A stretch of 64,000 nucleotides of DNA from Porphyra umbilicalis (Eukaryota; Rhodophyta; Bangiophyceae; Bangiales; Bangiaceae), in contig KV918846.1 of the NCBI GenBank assembly GCA_002049455.2, forward strand, positions 186,001 through 250,000, written 5' to 3'. A program made the position numbers and the translations under genes. Positions 32,591-42,351 of the stretch are shown here, piece by piece (the first letter of the stretch is position 1; each line of letters starts with the position of its first letter). Below the pieces are notes generated by a model that was not told the DNA's origin, did not search any database, and worked only from the letters and a program-made list of their open reading frames with translations.

Positions 32591-33019
32591 ATGCCCAAGC
32601 CCGGCCTCCACCCCGCCCTCAACACGGTGCGGGTGGTGATGGCCAATGGCGCCACGTACCGCACCAAGATGGCGTGGCAGTCGCCTTCGCCTGCGGCGAC
32701 CGTCACCCGCTTCCTCGACGTGGACATGACCACCCACGAGCTGTGGACGGGCAAAAAGACGGCGGCGCCGCGCGTCGGCCGCGCTGCCTCCTTTCACAAG
32801 CGGTTTGGGGCGGTGGGGGAGGCACCGCCGGGGGGGGCGGGCGCGGCCGGGACGCCCGCAGACGCGGCGGCGGGTGCGCCCGCGGTGGGGGCGCCCGCGG
32901 CGGGGGCGCCGGCGGTGAGGGCGCCGGCGGCGCGGGCGCCGGCGGCGGGGGCGCCGGCAGCGGGGGCGCCGGCAGCGGGGGCGCCGGCAGCGGGGGCGCC
33001 GGCAGCGGGCAAGCAGTAG
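32591..33019 (+). CDS. ribosomal protein bL31, probably mitochondrial
   Basis: Start ATG in CCCACCATG; 142 residues. The first 75 residues match bL31: KPGLHP at the N-terminus, a central beta segment, then FLDVDMTTHELWTGKKTAAP and RAASFHKRFG, the classic end of the family (HPFYTGK...FNKRFG). The zinc-binding cysteines are absent, as in C-minus bL31 and mitochondrial forms. Red algal plastids normally encode their own rpl31, so the nuclear copy is more likely mitochondrial (inference); there is no obvious presequence. The last 60 residues are a GAPAA tandem repeat encoded by an 18-bp minisatellite (about 32872-33010), an unusual tail with no known counterpart in the family. It converges on the DUF3411 gene, with only 200 bp between stops. 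Confidence 0.8.
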   Translation: MPKPGLHPALNTVRVVMANGATYRTKMAWQSPSPAATVTRFLDVDMTTHELWTGKKTAAPRVGRAASFHKRFGAVGEAPPGGAGAAGTPADAAAGAPAVGAPAAGAPAVRAPAARAPAAGAPAAGAPAAGAPAAGAPAAGKQ

Positions 33020-33218
33020 CGACAGCTAACCTGTACATACTTTTGTGTTTGTCGTTTCCATGTGGCGTTCGCGCGACTGCAAAACCTGCGGAGGTCGAGC
33101 CCCGTTGCCGCGCGACAGGGCCCCGTGTGCAGCAGGCCAGCCCCCACGAAGCCCCAGTTCCCAACCTAGATGCCCCCCCCCCCGACGCTCCCTCCGCCCC
33201 GACCACCCCCCCCCCCCC

Positions 33219-34398
33219 TCAGCCGCTCCCCTCCCCCTCCGTCGACTGCAAGCCGAGCCACCGCATAAATTGCACAAACTGGATGCCGCCAAGCAAGTTG
33301 TTGGCCGTCCGCAGCCCGAGAATGGTCACCCGCAGCACCCCCGGCCGGCGGCCGCCGAGCGCCCGGTCGACCGCCAACTCGACGCCGTCCACCGCTTGGA
33401 AGCGCACGTTGGAGGAGCCGCCCATAAACGCCGCCCAGGCGGCCGAGTTTGGGATCACCGCCGGCTGCGGGCGGTCCGGCACGTACGTGTCGTCGAGGGC
33501 GCGCCGCGCCTGAATGACCCCATACGTAAGCGCCGTGCCGACGAGCCCCGCCCCAAACCCAATCGCCGCATACTGTCCGCCCGTCACGACAAGGGAGGCC
33601 GCCCGCTGGGCGGCCGTGTAGGTGCGCCCCGCCGACGACGCCTCACACACGGACGCGGGGAGGGCGGCGAGGGCGGACCGGAGCGGGGAGCCGGCGGCGG
33701 CCGCCGCCGCCGCCGCCCGCGCGTGCGGCGTGAGGGGCGCGAGGAGCCACACAAACGCCGCCTCAACGACCGTGCCGACCGCCACGTCCGCGCCGACATA
33801 CTCGAGCTCCTCCACAATGGCGGGGCCCCGCACCGCCACCTCCCCAACGAGCGCCGTGCCGTTACCAATCACCTCTTGGGCGGCGAGTTTGAAGAGGAAC
33901 GCCTCGTCGGCGAGCAGCCGGTTGCGGAATGACGCAACGTTGGTGGTTGCCCAGGCGAGGGCGGCGTTGCCGCCGGGGCGGACCAGGTGGAGGTACCGGC
34001 CGAGGGTGTCGGCCGAGACGGTGCCGGCAGCGACGGCGGCGGCCAGGTCGGGGGGGAGGGACCCGGCGGCGACGCCCCGCTCGGCGAGCAGCGCCGCCGC
34101 CGAGACGGCGGCGGTGGCGGCCGATTCCGGCGGGCCCCCATCGGCGCCGCCGCCATTGGGCCCGCCGCCACCGCCGCCGCCGCCGCCGCCACCGCCGCCG
34201 CCGCTGCCATTCCCGCCGACCCCCCCCGGCACGCTGCCGCCGCCATTGGCGCCCGCGTGCGCCACGGGCGCCCCCCCGTCGGCGCCGCCGCCGACGTGAG
34301 CGACGATGGGCCGGCGGACGACGGCCCATCGGCGCCGCCCGCCCCCGCCTCGGTCGACCGAGGCGCGCGGTACGGGTTGGGGAGCCCGTCCGACGTGC

Positions 34399-34434
<36 letters not shown>

Positions 34435-34645
34435 TGCCGCCGCCGGCATTGCCGGCAGACGCGACGGGAACGAGGCGGCCTGTCACACCGCACACGCGCC
34501 ACCGGGCCACGCACCACCGGGGGTTCACCACGGGCGCCGTCCAGGCGGGCGCGCGGCAGACGGCTGCCGCCGCGGCGGCGCGCTGCGGGGGCGGCGAACC
34601 GCCCACCGCGGGGGCGCCCGCAAACGCGGCCGGCGGCACCGCCAT
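33219..34645 (-). CDS. RETICULATA-related (DUF3411) plastid envelope protein, frame broken in Gly tract
   Basis: The C-terminal 270 residues fit the RETICULATA/DUF3411 family of chloroplast envelope membrane proteins: FRNRLLADEAFLFKLAAQEV, a hydrophobic EAAFVWLLAPL, GGQYAAIGFGAGLVGTALTYG, the signature AAWAAFMGGSSNVRFQAVDG and the end RTANNLLGGIQFVQFMRWLG. A convincing start MAVPPAAFAGAPAV (34645) with a transit-peptide composition lies in another frame that stays open to about 34.2 kb. The switch must happen in the Gly/Ala-coding stretch at about 34150-34280, where G-runs such as that at 34268-34274 (sense strand) could hide a one-base indel; a small intron is the alternative. Family members affect leaf and plastid development and amino-acid homeostasis in plants; the molecular activity is not known. 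Thirteen G follow the stop codon on the sense strand. Confidence 0.75.
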
Positions 34646-34793
34646 GGCGGGGCGGAGCGAGAGCGACGGGGAGGCGGCACGGGGCGACAGGGGTGGACGG
34701 TGCGCGCACGAGGTGGAGACGCGTCGCTCAGCCGCCAGCGGGGGAAGGGGAGACGTCGGGCAGGGGCAACAAGGCGGGGAGGAGGTCTCTGTA

Positions 34794-35998
34794 CTGTCCC
34801 TGACGCAATTCTGGATCAAGAATACTGCTCTGGAGGATAGCGTTGTTGGATCTCATCGGAGGAAACATCTGAAGACAGATCTGAGAAGGCGCTGAGGAGA
34901 GCTTTCTTTCGTCTACGGCATGTGCTGCCTTTTGTCTCGTTCTTCTTGTCCTTTTGGTAGCTTGAAGTTGTGTTTCATTGATGACCTTCCGTGACACGGG
35001 CGACGCAACTGTGGATCACGGCGAATCGGATTGATTTCGTAGGCTACTTGGCAACTGTGGACGATCGTCAATTGGAGCAGGCGATCGTGTTCGATGCGTT
35101 GGTCGGTCGTGCTCGCCTCCCCATGCCTGTGCACACAGGACGCGTTGCCCCCGCGTCAGGACTACGCCATCACCCGAGCCGCCCCACCCCTCCCTGCGGC
35201 CAGGTTGGCGCGCCTCGGTGGCTCCTTCGCGGCGTCCGCGCCGCCCCAGCCTGCCACCACGCCGGCGCTCCTCGTCGTCGCCGTCGCGGCGGCCGCGCCA
35301 CCCCACACTGCTACCACGCTGGCACGCCTCGTCGGTGCCGTGGGGGCGGACGCGCCGCACTACCATACCACAGCACGGCGCTCGGTATTGTCGTGGCGGT
35401 CGCCCCGCCCCACCGTGCGACAACACCTGCGCGCGTCGTCGGTGCCGTCGCGGTAGCCGCGCCGCCCCACCCTGCCACCACGCCGGCGCGCGCCGTCGCG
35501 GCGGCCGCACCACCGCACCTCACCACCTCGCAGGCCGCTGTCCCGGGCACAGACAGGGGGTGTTGACGGAAAGGGCGCGCGGGCTGGCACTTGGCAGCAA
35601 CGAGTGCACGCGTCGGCGAGAAAGTGCGCGCTCGCGGATGAGTGCCATCCGTGCGGAGGGCCCCCGATCACTGCTCCGGATCACCGGTTTGTGATCCCGA
35701 CCGCGATCGATCGGCCGGATCTGCAATGTTACGAGCACTTAGCGCCGAAAGGACGGCCTCCTTCCGCGCCACCCCGACCGTCTCCGTTTTTTTTCGAGCA
35801 TACGAGCACCCTTGACAGCAAAAGATGTGCCTTCCTCTGGGCTTTCTGTTGGTATGTTTTCTCCCCCACCGCTGTTTTATTTTTGTAGCAGCGCCGAAGA
35901 AGAGAGAAAAAGCAGTAAAAAGACGGGCAAATGAGCTGGAATCGACGATTCCGGTGATCCAGCTTTGCGTCGCTGATCCAGAATTGCGTCAGGGACAG
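34794..35998. mobile_element. non-autonomous Tc1/mariner-like element (MITE), 1.2 kb
   Basis: The first 25 nt (CTGTCCCTGACGCAATTCTG then GATCA, 34794-34818) are repeated perfectly inverted at 35974-35998, and the pair is flanked by TA on both sides (34792-34793, 35999-36000), the hallmark of Tc1/mariner/IS630 elements. Degenerate subterminal copies of the motif occur inside (ACGCAACTGTGGATCA near 35000; TGATCCAGCTTTGCGTC near 35955). There is no transposase. The centre (about 35190-35540) is a diverged tandem array of roughly 60-70 bp units with CACCACGCCGGCG and CGTCGCGGCGGCC. It sits 150 bp upstream of the DUF3411 start and may have replaced part of its promoter. Confidence 0.8.
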
Positions 35999-36000
35999 TA

Positions 36001-36977
36001 GACGGCGGGCAGTGGCAACGCAGCGGCGCAGGCCGCAGAGGTGGGCAGGCGACGCGCCGCGCGGGGCGTTGACTGGTCGGATTGCGCGCGGTCGATCACG
36101 GCAAATCACGGATTTGGTCGCGGGCGACGCAGCTGCGCCGCCGCGCAGCGACACCGTTAAAGACAGCGGGGCGTGGCGCCGCGGCGGGAACCCGCCGTGG
36201 GCTCTACACCACCGCGTCGGGCACCGCGCCGCCTCTTCTCCGTTTGTTTTCTTGTTTTCTGGGGAGCCACAACGGCGAGGCTGTTGCCAATATGCAGCAA
36301 ACGAGTCCCCACTCTTGCTGGCAACGAGGCCGCATCCATATCATGCGGGCATCGCGCCCCGTTGATTCCGCGACCGAGATCGGGAGCGCGTGGTTGCTGG
36401 CTGCAGCTCCCGCTCTCTCTTGAGGCCCCAACATTTGCAGCGACAGAGTCATGAGGCCCCGACACTTCTAGAGACAGCGTCACAGCCCGTGAATGCCGGG
36501 CGGCGTGTGCACCGTGCACACAAGGGACGCACACACAGTCGACTAGATGGAAAACCGTGTGGTCCCAGTGGACGCCTTCAAAAAAGCGGTCGGATGCGTT
36601 TTCCCAACGGGCGACCGAGCGGCGGCGATCGCGGCGCGGCAGCAAACCACATCACACCTGCCGGGGGAGGCGCGCCCCCACAAAACGCGGTACCTCAAAC
36701 CTCACCCAACGCCCGCGGCAGTGGCCCCGGCGCCCGGCATCCGCAGTGGGACATCCACGAGGCCACGCCACCACCGCGCCACAGCGCACAAGCGGCCGTG
36801 GCACACACGGAGCGAGGCAGTCAAAAACCCGTTGCGGGCGCCACGACCCACGCGACCGACGCGGTGGAGACCGACCGACGCGGCCGACAACCTCCCTGTA
36901 CGCGCCGTCCCCGCGCCAGTCCAAAGAGGCAGGCACCAACCCTTTCTTCCCCCCCCTCCCCATGCATGCACACCCGC
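36001..36977. other. spacer between the TA element and the trigger-factor-like gene
   Basis: Nothing recognised. A 31-bp near-tandem pair (TGAGGCCCCAACATTTGCAG / TGAGGCCCCGACACTTCTAG) lies at 36421-36482. An eight-C run at 36949-36956 is downstream of the trigger-factor-like stop on the other strand. Confidence 0.35.
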
Positions 36978-37673
36978 CTAGGTCGCCTCTTCTGCCGCCG
37001 CCACCGCCGGCGTCGCGCCACCCGCGGGCGCCGCCTCGGCCGCCGCCCCCGCGTCCGCCACAGCGTCCACGTCGACCGCCGCGTCGGCCGCTGCGCCCTC
37101 AGAGGCGCCCTCTGCCGCCGCCGCCCCCCCCCCCTCCGCCTCCTTGGCCATGAGCGCGACTTCGACGGAAAACTCAAACGGCTTGCCCGGCTCAAACGCC
37201 TTGTTCATCTGCTTGATGGGGACGACAAACTCGGGCGCCGACGCGTCGCCCTCACACGGCAGCAGCCCCGCCTCGTCCACCGCGCGCGCAATCTCCGTTT
37301 GGAGGCACTCGGTCAGGATAAACTCTTGGATGGACGCGCGCATAAACGGGGGGATGACGCCCGGCCGGAAGCCTGGTGCCTTGATGGTCTTTTTGGCCGA
37401 CGCCAGCGTCTCTTTGCGGACGAGGGAGGACGTGGAGCCGGCAATGCTCAGCGTCAGCGCGTACTTGCCGATTTTGGTCGTTGGCGTGTCGAGCACGTCA
37501 TCAATCTTTTCAAAGGAGACCGTCTCCATCACTGGTGAGGGGGGGGCACCTCGCCTGCTCCCACGGCCGACAGAGATGACGGACGGGCGCCGCCGAGAGG
37601 CGGCCGCCGACAGGCGAGCCGCGGGGGCGGTGGACGTGGCCGGCAGGCCGGGGGTGATGAACGCGGCACACAT
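36978..37673 (-). CDS. stand-alone trigger factor ribosome-binding domain protein, plastid-targeted
   Basis: From ATG 37673 (MCAAFITPGLPATS) the product has 231 residues. Residues 1-48 are a Ser/Ala/Arg-rich presequence with an early Phe. Residues about 68-175 are the trigger factor N-domain: KYALTLSIAG, a basic helix, and the signature KAPGFRPGVIPPF (101-105 GFRPG) that contacts ribosomal protein uL23, followed by the EFVVPIKQMNKAFEPGKPFEFSVEV strand pair. The PPIase and C-terminal cradle domains of full trigger factor (430-540 residues) are absent; instead there is an Ala/Glu/Asp-rich tail. Short proteins of this kind occur in plastid-bearing eukaryotes. Role: presumably binding of nascent chains at plastid ribosomes. 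The frame continues 20 codons upstream (37733), but the start at 37673 gives the better presequence. Confidence 0.8.
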   Translation of the reverse strand: MCAAFITPGLPATSTAPAARLSAAASRRRPSVISVGRGSRRGAPPSPVMETVSFEKIDDVLDTPTTKIGKYALTLSIAGSTSSLVRKETLASAKKTIKAPGFRPGVIPPFMRASIQEFILTECLQTEIARAVDEAGLLPCEGDASAPEFVVPIKQMNKAFEPGKPFEFSVEVALMAKEAEGGGAAAAEGASEGAAADAAVDVDAVADAGAAAEAAPAGGATPAVAAAEEAT

Positions 37674-38220
37674 GGTGAGCGGGGGGGGGGGGGGGGAAGC
37701 GTGGGACGCCAGCAGCAACGTCAATGAAAACACGTATTCGTCAGCTTTCCTTCACGCTGTTGGGCGATGACACGACAGGGGCAGGAGAAGGGCAGGGGCG
37801 GCGAGAGCGCGGGCAACCACGACGATACCGACCGGTGGCCGTGGCGATGAGTAGGAAGGTGATCCGCAAAGTCATCGAGATCGGTGTCGCAGGACTTGCC
37901 CGGGTCAAGTTTCCTGTCTGTGCGTAATTTCTTCGCCCCGGAAGCAAACCGTGGCGCGAAAGACGTGCGGCGTCAGCGGCATGGCGTCTTGCTCGCCCGT
38001 GCCGCGGCCACCCGCCGTTGCGCGCCCCGCGGGAGCGGCGCCGCCGCGCCTGTGCCTGCACCGCGCTTGGCTGCTTCACGTGCGCAACTCCTCCCCCTTT
38101 CCTGTGGCCGCTCTCGTCCACCGTTTTCACGAGGTACGACTGCGCGCCGTTTTCTTGCGCTGGCGCTGCAGCCGCGGAGCCGCCCGCCAAACGCCGACCG
38201 CGCAACCCCCCCCCACGGCC
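37674..38220. other. divergent promoter region
   Basis: Lies between two genes that point away from each other. It contains a G-run at 37681-37696 just inside the trigger-factor-like 5' side. I see no defined promoter motif. Confidence 0.3.
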
Positions 38221-39198
38221 ATGGCGGCCCCCCACTCTATCGCGCCCGCCCCCACCCCCCCCCAACCCCCCCCCCCTCACCGGCGGCGGCGCGGTGCGCC
38301 CCCCCCCCCCCCCCGGGGGCGCCCCCCCCCCCCCGGCGGCACGCGCACCCCCCCCCCCCCCCCCCCGGCGCCGCCGCTGCGGCCGCGGCCGCCGCGGCCG
38401 CCAGCGGCGGCGCCGGCGGCGGCGCCCCCCCCCCCCCCCCCCCAGCGCGGGCGTCGGCGGTACCGCCGGCGCCTACCGCTCGCGCACGGCGCGGGAGCGG
38501 CACGCCATTGCCGCGCACGCCGCGTCGTTGCACGGCCCCGCGGGCGGGGCGGCGGCGGGGCCCCCCGCCGACGCCACCCCCGCGGCGGTGGCCGACACCT
38601 CCCTCCTGTCCGTCGTCTTGACGACGGCGGCGTATTTGGAGCGGGAGGTGCGGGGGGGGAAGGGGGGGTGGGGGGGTCCGTGGCGGCAGCGGCCGCCGCG
38701 GCGGCAGCCACGGCGCGGTTGGCGGCCAACGCGGCGGCGCTTGCCGAGGTGCTCGGCGGGAACCCGCTGCCGGCGGGTGGCGGTGCTGGCGGTGGTGGCC
38801 GCGGTGGCGGCGGTGGCGGCGGTGGCGGCGGCACCGCCGCGGACGGCGGCACGGGCGACGGGGCGGGCGGCGGCGGCGCCGCGGCGGCGGCGGCGCCCGA
38901 CGTGGACGCCCGGCTGGCGGCGATTGAGGCGGCGGCGGACGCGGCCGAGGCGGCGCGCGACGCGGCCGACGCGGGGGTGCGGCTGCGGGTGGGCGTCGCG
39001 GCGGGGGCGCTCGCGTCGGCGTCGGGCGTGGCGGACGTGGAGCGGGGGGTGCGCCGCTTGGAGCGGGACAATGGCTTGGCGGTCGTGCGTGTGCGGCGGG
39101 GGGGAGTTGTGGGGGGTAAGGGGGTTGGGGGGGGGGGGGGGGCCGCCGCCGCCCGCACCGCCCCGCCAGAGGTGCTGGTTGTGGCCAAGATGCCGTGA
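38221..39198 (+). CDS. unrecognised Ala-rich helical protein, frame broken by homopolymers
   Basis: ATG 38221 opens MAAPHSIAPAPTPP and runs into long C-runs (38299-38450). Beyond them a different frame reads GAYRSRTARERHAIAAHAA, then DTSLLSVVLTTAAYLEREV, which looks genuinely coding; after the G-runs at 38649-38678 the first frame takes over again with VAAAAAAAAATARLAANAAA, then DVDARLAAIEAAADAAEAAR and VERGVRRLERDNGLAVVRV to the stop at 39196-39198. The product would be about 320 residues: a Pro/Gly low-complexity start and a helical, possibly coiled-coil C-terminus. I do not recognise the family. Eighteen G follow the stop. Exact frame and length are uncertain. Confidence 0.4.
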   Translation: MAAPHSIAPAPTPPQPPPPHRRRRGAPPPPPRGRPPPPGGTRTPPPPPPAPPLRPRPPRPPAAAPAAAPPPPPPQRGRRRYRRRLPLAHGAGAARHCRARRVVARPRGRGGGGAPRRRHPRGGGRHLPPVRRLDDGGVFGAGGAGGEGGVGGSVAAAAAAAAATARLAANAAALAEVLGGNPLPAGGGAGGGGRGGGGGGGGGGTAADGGTGDGAGGGGAAAAAAPDVDARLAAIEAAADAAEAARDAADAGVRLRVGVAAGALASASGVADVERGVRRLERDNGLAVVRVRRGGVVGGKGVGGGGGAAAARTAPPEVLVVAKMP

Positions 39199-39714
39199 TG
39201 GGGGGGGGGGGGGGGGGCGCTTGCAAGAGTTGGGAGGGTGCGGCGGCTTGGGGAGGCGGGCGCTGCGTCGCGGGACTCGTCGGGTGCCCGAGTCGGCGCG
39301 GTGGGCGGTGTACAGAGGGGCAGGCACGTCTGGTCACGCGGCATGTCAATGGTTTGTTGTCTTTTGGTGTTGTTGAGCCGGTGTGGGCGGCTCGGGTGTG
39401 TTCCGTCCGAGCAGACCACCGCGGTTGCTCTCGGGTGCCCACACAAACAGACGGGTCTCTTGCAACGGCGCCCATTGGTTGCCCGCCCAAAATGCCATGT
39501 GTTCATGGTTCTTACAAGCGCGCGCCGACGCGCAGGCGCAGTTCAACCCCCACCGCGCAGCGGCCGACCCTTGACGCCAAGGGGCACGCGCGTGCACGGG
39601 CCACGCACGCGCGCGATCCCCCCGTGCCCCCTCAGTTGTACAGCCCACGCCTAAACCGTGCAGCGGTTCCCCACCCACCCGCCCTCCCCTACGTGCGGCG
39701 CGTGGGGCGCCGCC
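39199..39714. other. convergent 3' region
   Basis: Begins with an 18-G run (39200-39217). No gene seen; this is the shared 3' flank of the 38.2-kb gene and the RHD3/SEY1-like gene. Confidence 0.4.
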
Positions 39715-42351
39715 TCACATCGCAGCCGCCGCCACCCCGTTGGTCGACGACCCCGACGCGGCGGTCACTTCGGACGGGGCCCCACCGACGGCGCCATAGC
39801 CGGCCGGCCGCGGCGGCGACGGCGGCGCGAGCGGATCGGCGGCGGCCCCCCCCGCCGCAGGCGCCGGTGGCGCCACATTGTCGAGCGCCGCCCGCAAGTG
39901 GACGACCAGCGGTGCGACCGCTGCCCGCACCGCCGGCGCAACGGTGGCCGGCAGCAGCGCGAGCAGCGGAGCGACCCCCCCCCCCACGTACATGACGTAC
40001 GCAATGGGCGCGGCAATGACTGCCAGCAGCAGCAGCACGGGGTTGCGGAGCACCCACATCGCCTCGTTGGAGCCAAGGATGGCAAACGACAAAAACACCC
40101 ACCACGGGATGGACGTGCGGACGCGGGCGGCTTCTTGGGAGCGCCGCGCCTCCACGTACACGGCCGAGGCGGCGCGGCGGAGGCGCTCCGACACGGCCGC
40201 CCGCTCGGCGGGCGCGACGAGCGGCTCGACGAGCGGCGTGCCGTCGGTGGCGGCGCCGGTTAGGTGCGTCACAGAGAGCGTCGTGAGCAGCGCTTCGGCG
40301 GCGGTGAGGGCGGCGAGGTAGGCCGCCTCAATGTCCTCCCCGGGCGCAAACGTGCGCGGCACGCCACGCGCGTCAAAGCGGAAGCCGTCGTCAAAGCGCT
40401 TGGTCACCCGCAACTCGAGCGTCGAGACGCTGCCGACGGCGTCGCGCACGTCGGCGAGCAGCCGCTTGACGCAGTCGGGGCGGAGGGTGGTCGCCACCGC
40501 CTCGTCCGCCTCGGCGGGCGACAGGCCGAGGCCGTCGGCGCCGAGCGCGGGGCCCGCATCCGCCGCGGTGGCCGTCCACGCGGCCGCCGCCACGTCCGAC
40601 ACGCGCGTCCACAAGCCGGTTGCGTCCACGGCCGGCGCGACGCCGCCGTCGCCGCCGCCCGGGACCGACGCGCTGGACGAGTTGGTCGACGACACGGACA
40701 CCGAGGCGCCCGACGAGGCCGTCGACGCAGCGTCTAACACCGCCGTCAGCGGCGCCTTGACGCGCTCGCCAAAGGCGTCGACCAAGGACTTGGAGAGCCG
40801 CCCCCGCACGTCGGCGGTGCCCGCCTCCAACGCGCCGTCCAGGTCAGCGATGATCGCCTCCCGCGCCTCCGCCACCGCCGACGGCACAAAGGCCAGCACC
40901 GGCCCGGCCGACGCCGCCGCCTCCGCGCCGAGTGCCGCATCAAAGGCGGCGAGGGCGGCCTCCCGCGCGGCCGCCGCGTCGGCCGCATACTTGGCCCAGG
41001 GCGCGGGGTCGTCCTTGGTCCGCCTCGTCGCCGCTTCAAGGTCGGCCTTGGCGGCAGCCGCGGCGCCCGCCGCCTGCGCCGCCACCAGTGGCTTGGTGGC
41101 CGACACGAGCTTGGCGACCAGCTCGTCTCTCCGTGACGCCGCCACGTCCGACGCGTACCGGCACGCCTGGCCGTCATAGGTGACGAGCGACGCGTCCGAC
41201 GCGTCGCCCAGCACCGGCAACAGGCGGGGGACGGGCGTCACGACGGCTCGGCGGCCTGCGGGGCCCTTGCCGCCGCCGCCGCCGCCACCACCGCTGGCCG
41301 GGGACGGCGCCAGCTTTGCCCGCACGTCGGCAGTGGCCGTCTCGTACTCTGCGTACGCGTCCGCCGCAATGGACTCACAACGCACGTGCGCGAGCATGTG
41401 CTGTTGCGACGGGATGTCGAGCTCCTTGTTGGCGCGGATAGTCTCCCACACAGACCCCGCGTACGGCGCCAGACCGTCGGCGGCCACCCCCCGACGGTAG
41501 GCGGGCAGGAAGAGGCTCCCGTCGTGGAAGCGGGACCGCAGGTTGGCGACTGCCGCCAGGAAGTCGGTCTCGCAAAACACCTTGTGCGGCAGCGCTACAA
41601 AGTCGAGGTCAAAAAATGTGTCGAGGGAAAGGTTGGCGGCCGCCGCCGGCTTGGCAATCGTCGCCCAAATGTTGGCCACATCGTCCCGCAGCGTCGACGC
41701 GAGTAGCTCCAGGGGCGTCATGGCGTGGTCCCGCAACACAAACAGCAAGCGTGTTTTGTGGTTCCGCGTCGCCGGCGGGGCGCTGCCGGCCGTCGCGTTG
41801 GCGGTCGACGCGGCGCCCGCAGAGAAGAGCTGCAGGTCGAGTTCCAGTACTGTCCGCAGGAGCGCCAGGTTGGCCGCGTTGAACCGACCCACATCCTGCG
41901 CCCACAGGTTGATGACGAGCACCTCGGAGAGGGCGAGCGCAAACAGAGACGACTTGCGCTCAAAAGTCGCCGCCTCCTCCCCACGCTCCCGCGAGTCGGT
42001 GCCCTCCAGATCGAGGAGTAGGATGGGCGCCTGCGGGTCGCGCCCCGCCCACACGCCCTGGGTGGTCTGCGAACGCCCGGCGGTAGCGTCCATTTCGCGA
42101 AAGCCCGTGTGGAACAGCAGGTTGAGGAGAGTGGACTTGCCCGACGACTGAGCGCCCATCACCGACACCGTGTGGTAGTCAAAGCCCAGCGACGCAAGGC
42201 CGACGCGTTCGAGGTACGGCTCGAACTGGGACGCAAACTGCTCATCGTAAGTGACCAGCTGCATCATGTCCTCGACAGCGGCGGGTGCCGCTGAAGGCGT
42301 TGCCATGACAGCGAGCGCGTCGGGAAAGTGGGGGGTGGATGGGCGAGACAA
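39715..42351 (-). CDS. SEY1: RHD3/SEY1-type dynamin-like GTPase of the ER
   Basis: An intronless frame of 878 residues (863 if the second Met, 42306, is used). It has the GB1/RHD3 GTPase domain: GAQSSGKSTLLN (P-loop, about 66-77), TTQGVW (switch I Thr), DLEGTDSRERGEE (G3, about 114-126), LVINLWAQDVGRF, and LLFVLRDH (G4 of the RD type). A long helical middle region follows, then two close hydrophobic segments near the C-terminus (WWVFLSFAILGSNEAMW; VLLLLAVIAAPIAYVMYVGG, about 747-790) and a soluble tail of 90 residues. Plant ROOT HAIR DEFECTIVE 3 and yeast Sey1 have this layout and fuse ER tubules by GTP-driven dimerisation. Length matches the family (about 780-870). The cytosolic tail is longer and more Ala/Pro-rich than usual. 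Confidence 0.93.
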   Translation of the reverse strand: MSRPSTPHFPDALAVMATPSAAPAAVEDMMQLVTYDEQFASQFEPYLERVGLASLGFDYHTVSVMGAQSSGKSTLLNLLFHTGFREMDATAGRSQTTQGVWAGRDPQAPILLLDLEGTDSRERGEEAATFERKSSLFALALSEVLVINLWAQDVGRFNAANLALLRTVLELDLQLFSAGAASTANATAGSAPPATRNHKTRLLFVLRDHAMTPLELLASTLRDDVANIWATIAKPAAAANLSLDTFFDLDFVALPHKVFCETDFLAAVANLRSRFHDGSLFLPAYRRGVAADGLAPYAGSVWETIRANKELDIPSQQHMLAHVRCESIAADAYAEYETATADVRAKLAPSPASGGGGGGGGKGPAGRRAVVTPVPRLLPVLGDASDASLVTYDGQACRYASDVAASRRDELVAKLVSATKPLVAAQAAGAAAAAKADLEAATRRTKDDPAPWAKYAADAAAAREAALAAFDAALGAEAAASAGPVLAFVPSAVAEAREAIIADLDGALEAGTADVRGRLSKSLVDAFGERVKAPLTAVLDAASTASSGASVSVSSTNSSSASVPGGGDGGVAPAVDATGLWTRVSDVAAAAWTATAADAGPALGADGLGLSPAEADEAVATTLRPDCVKRLLADVRDAVGSVSTLELRVTKRFDDGFRFDARGVPRTFAPGEDIEAAYLAALTAAEALLTTLSVTHLTGAATDGTPLVEPLVAPAERAAVSERLRRAASAVYVEARRSQEAARVRTSIPWWVFLSFAILGSNEAMWVLRNPVLLLLAVIAAPIAYVMYVGGGVAPLLALLPATVAPAVRAAVAPLVVHLRAALDNVAPPAPAAGGAAADPLAPPSPPRPAGYGAVGGAPSEVTAASGSSTNGVAAAAM

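Noticed and set aside
39715..42351. Atlastin or guanylate-binding protein instead of RHD3/SEY1
   Set aside because: Length near 870, the long middle helical region and plant/yeast-type motif wording fit RHD3/SEY1 better than the shorter atlastins.
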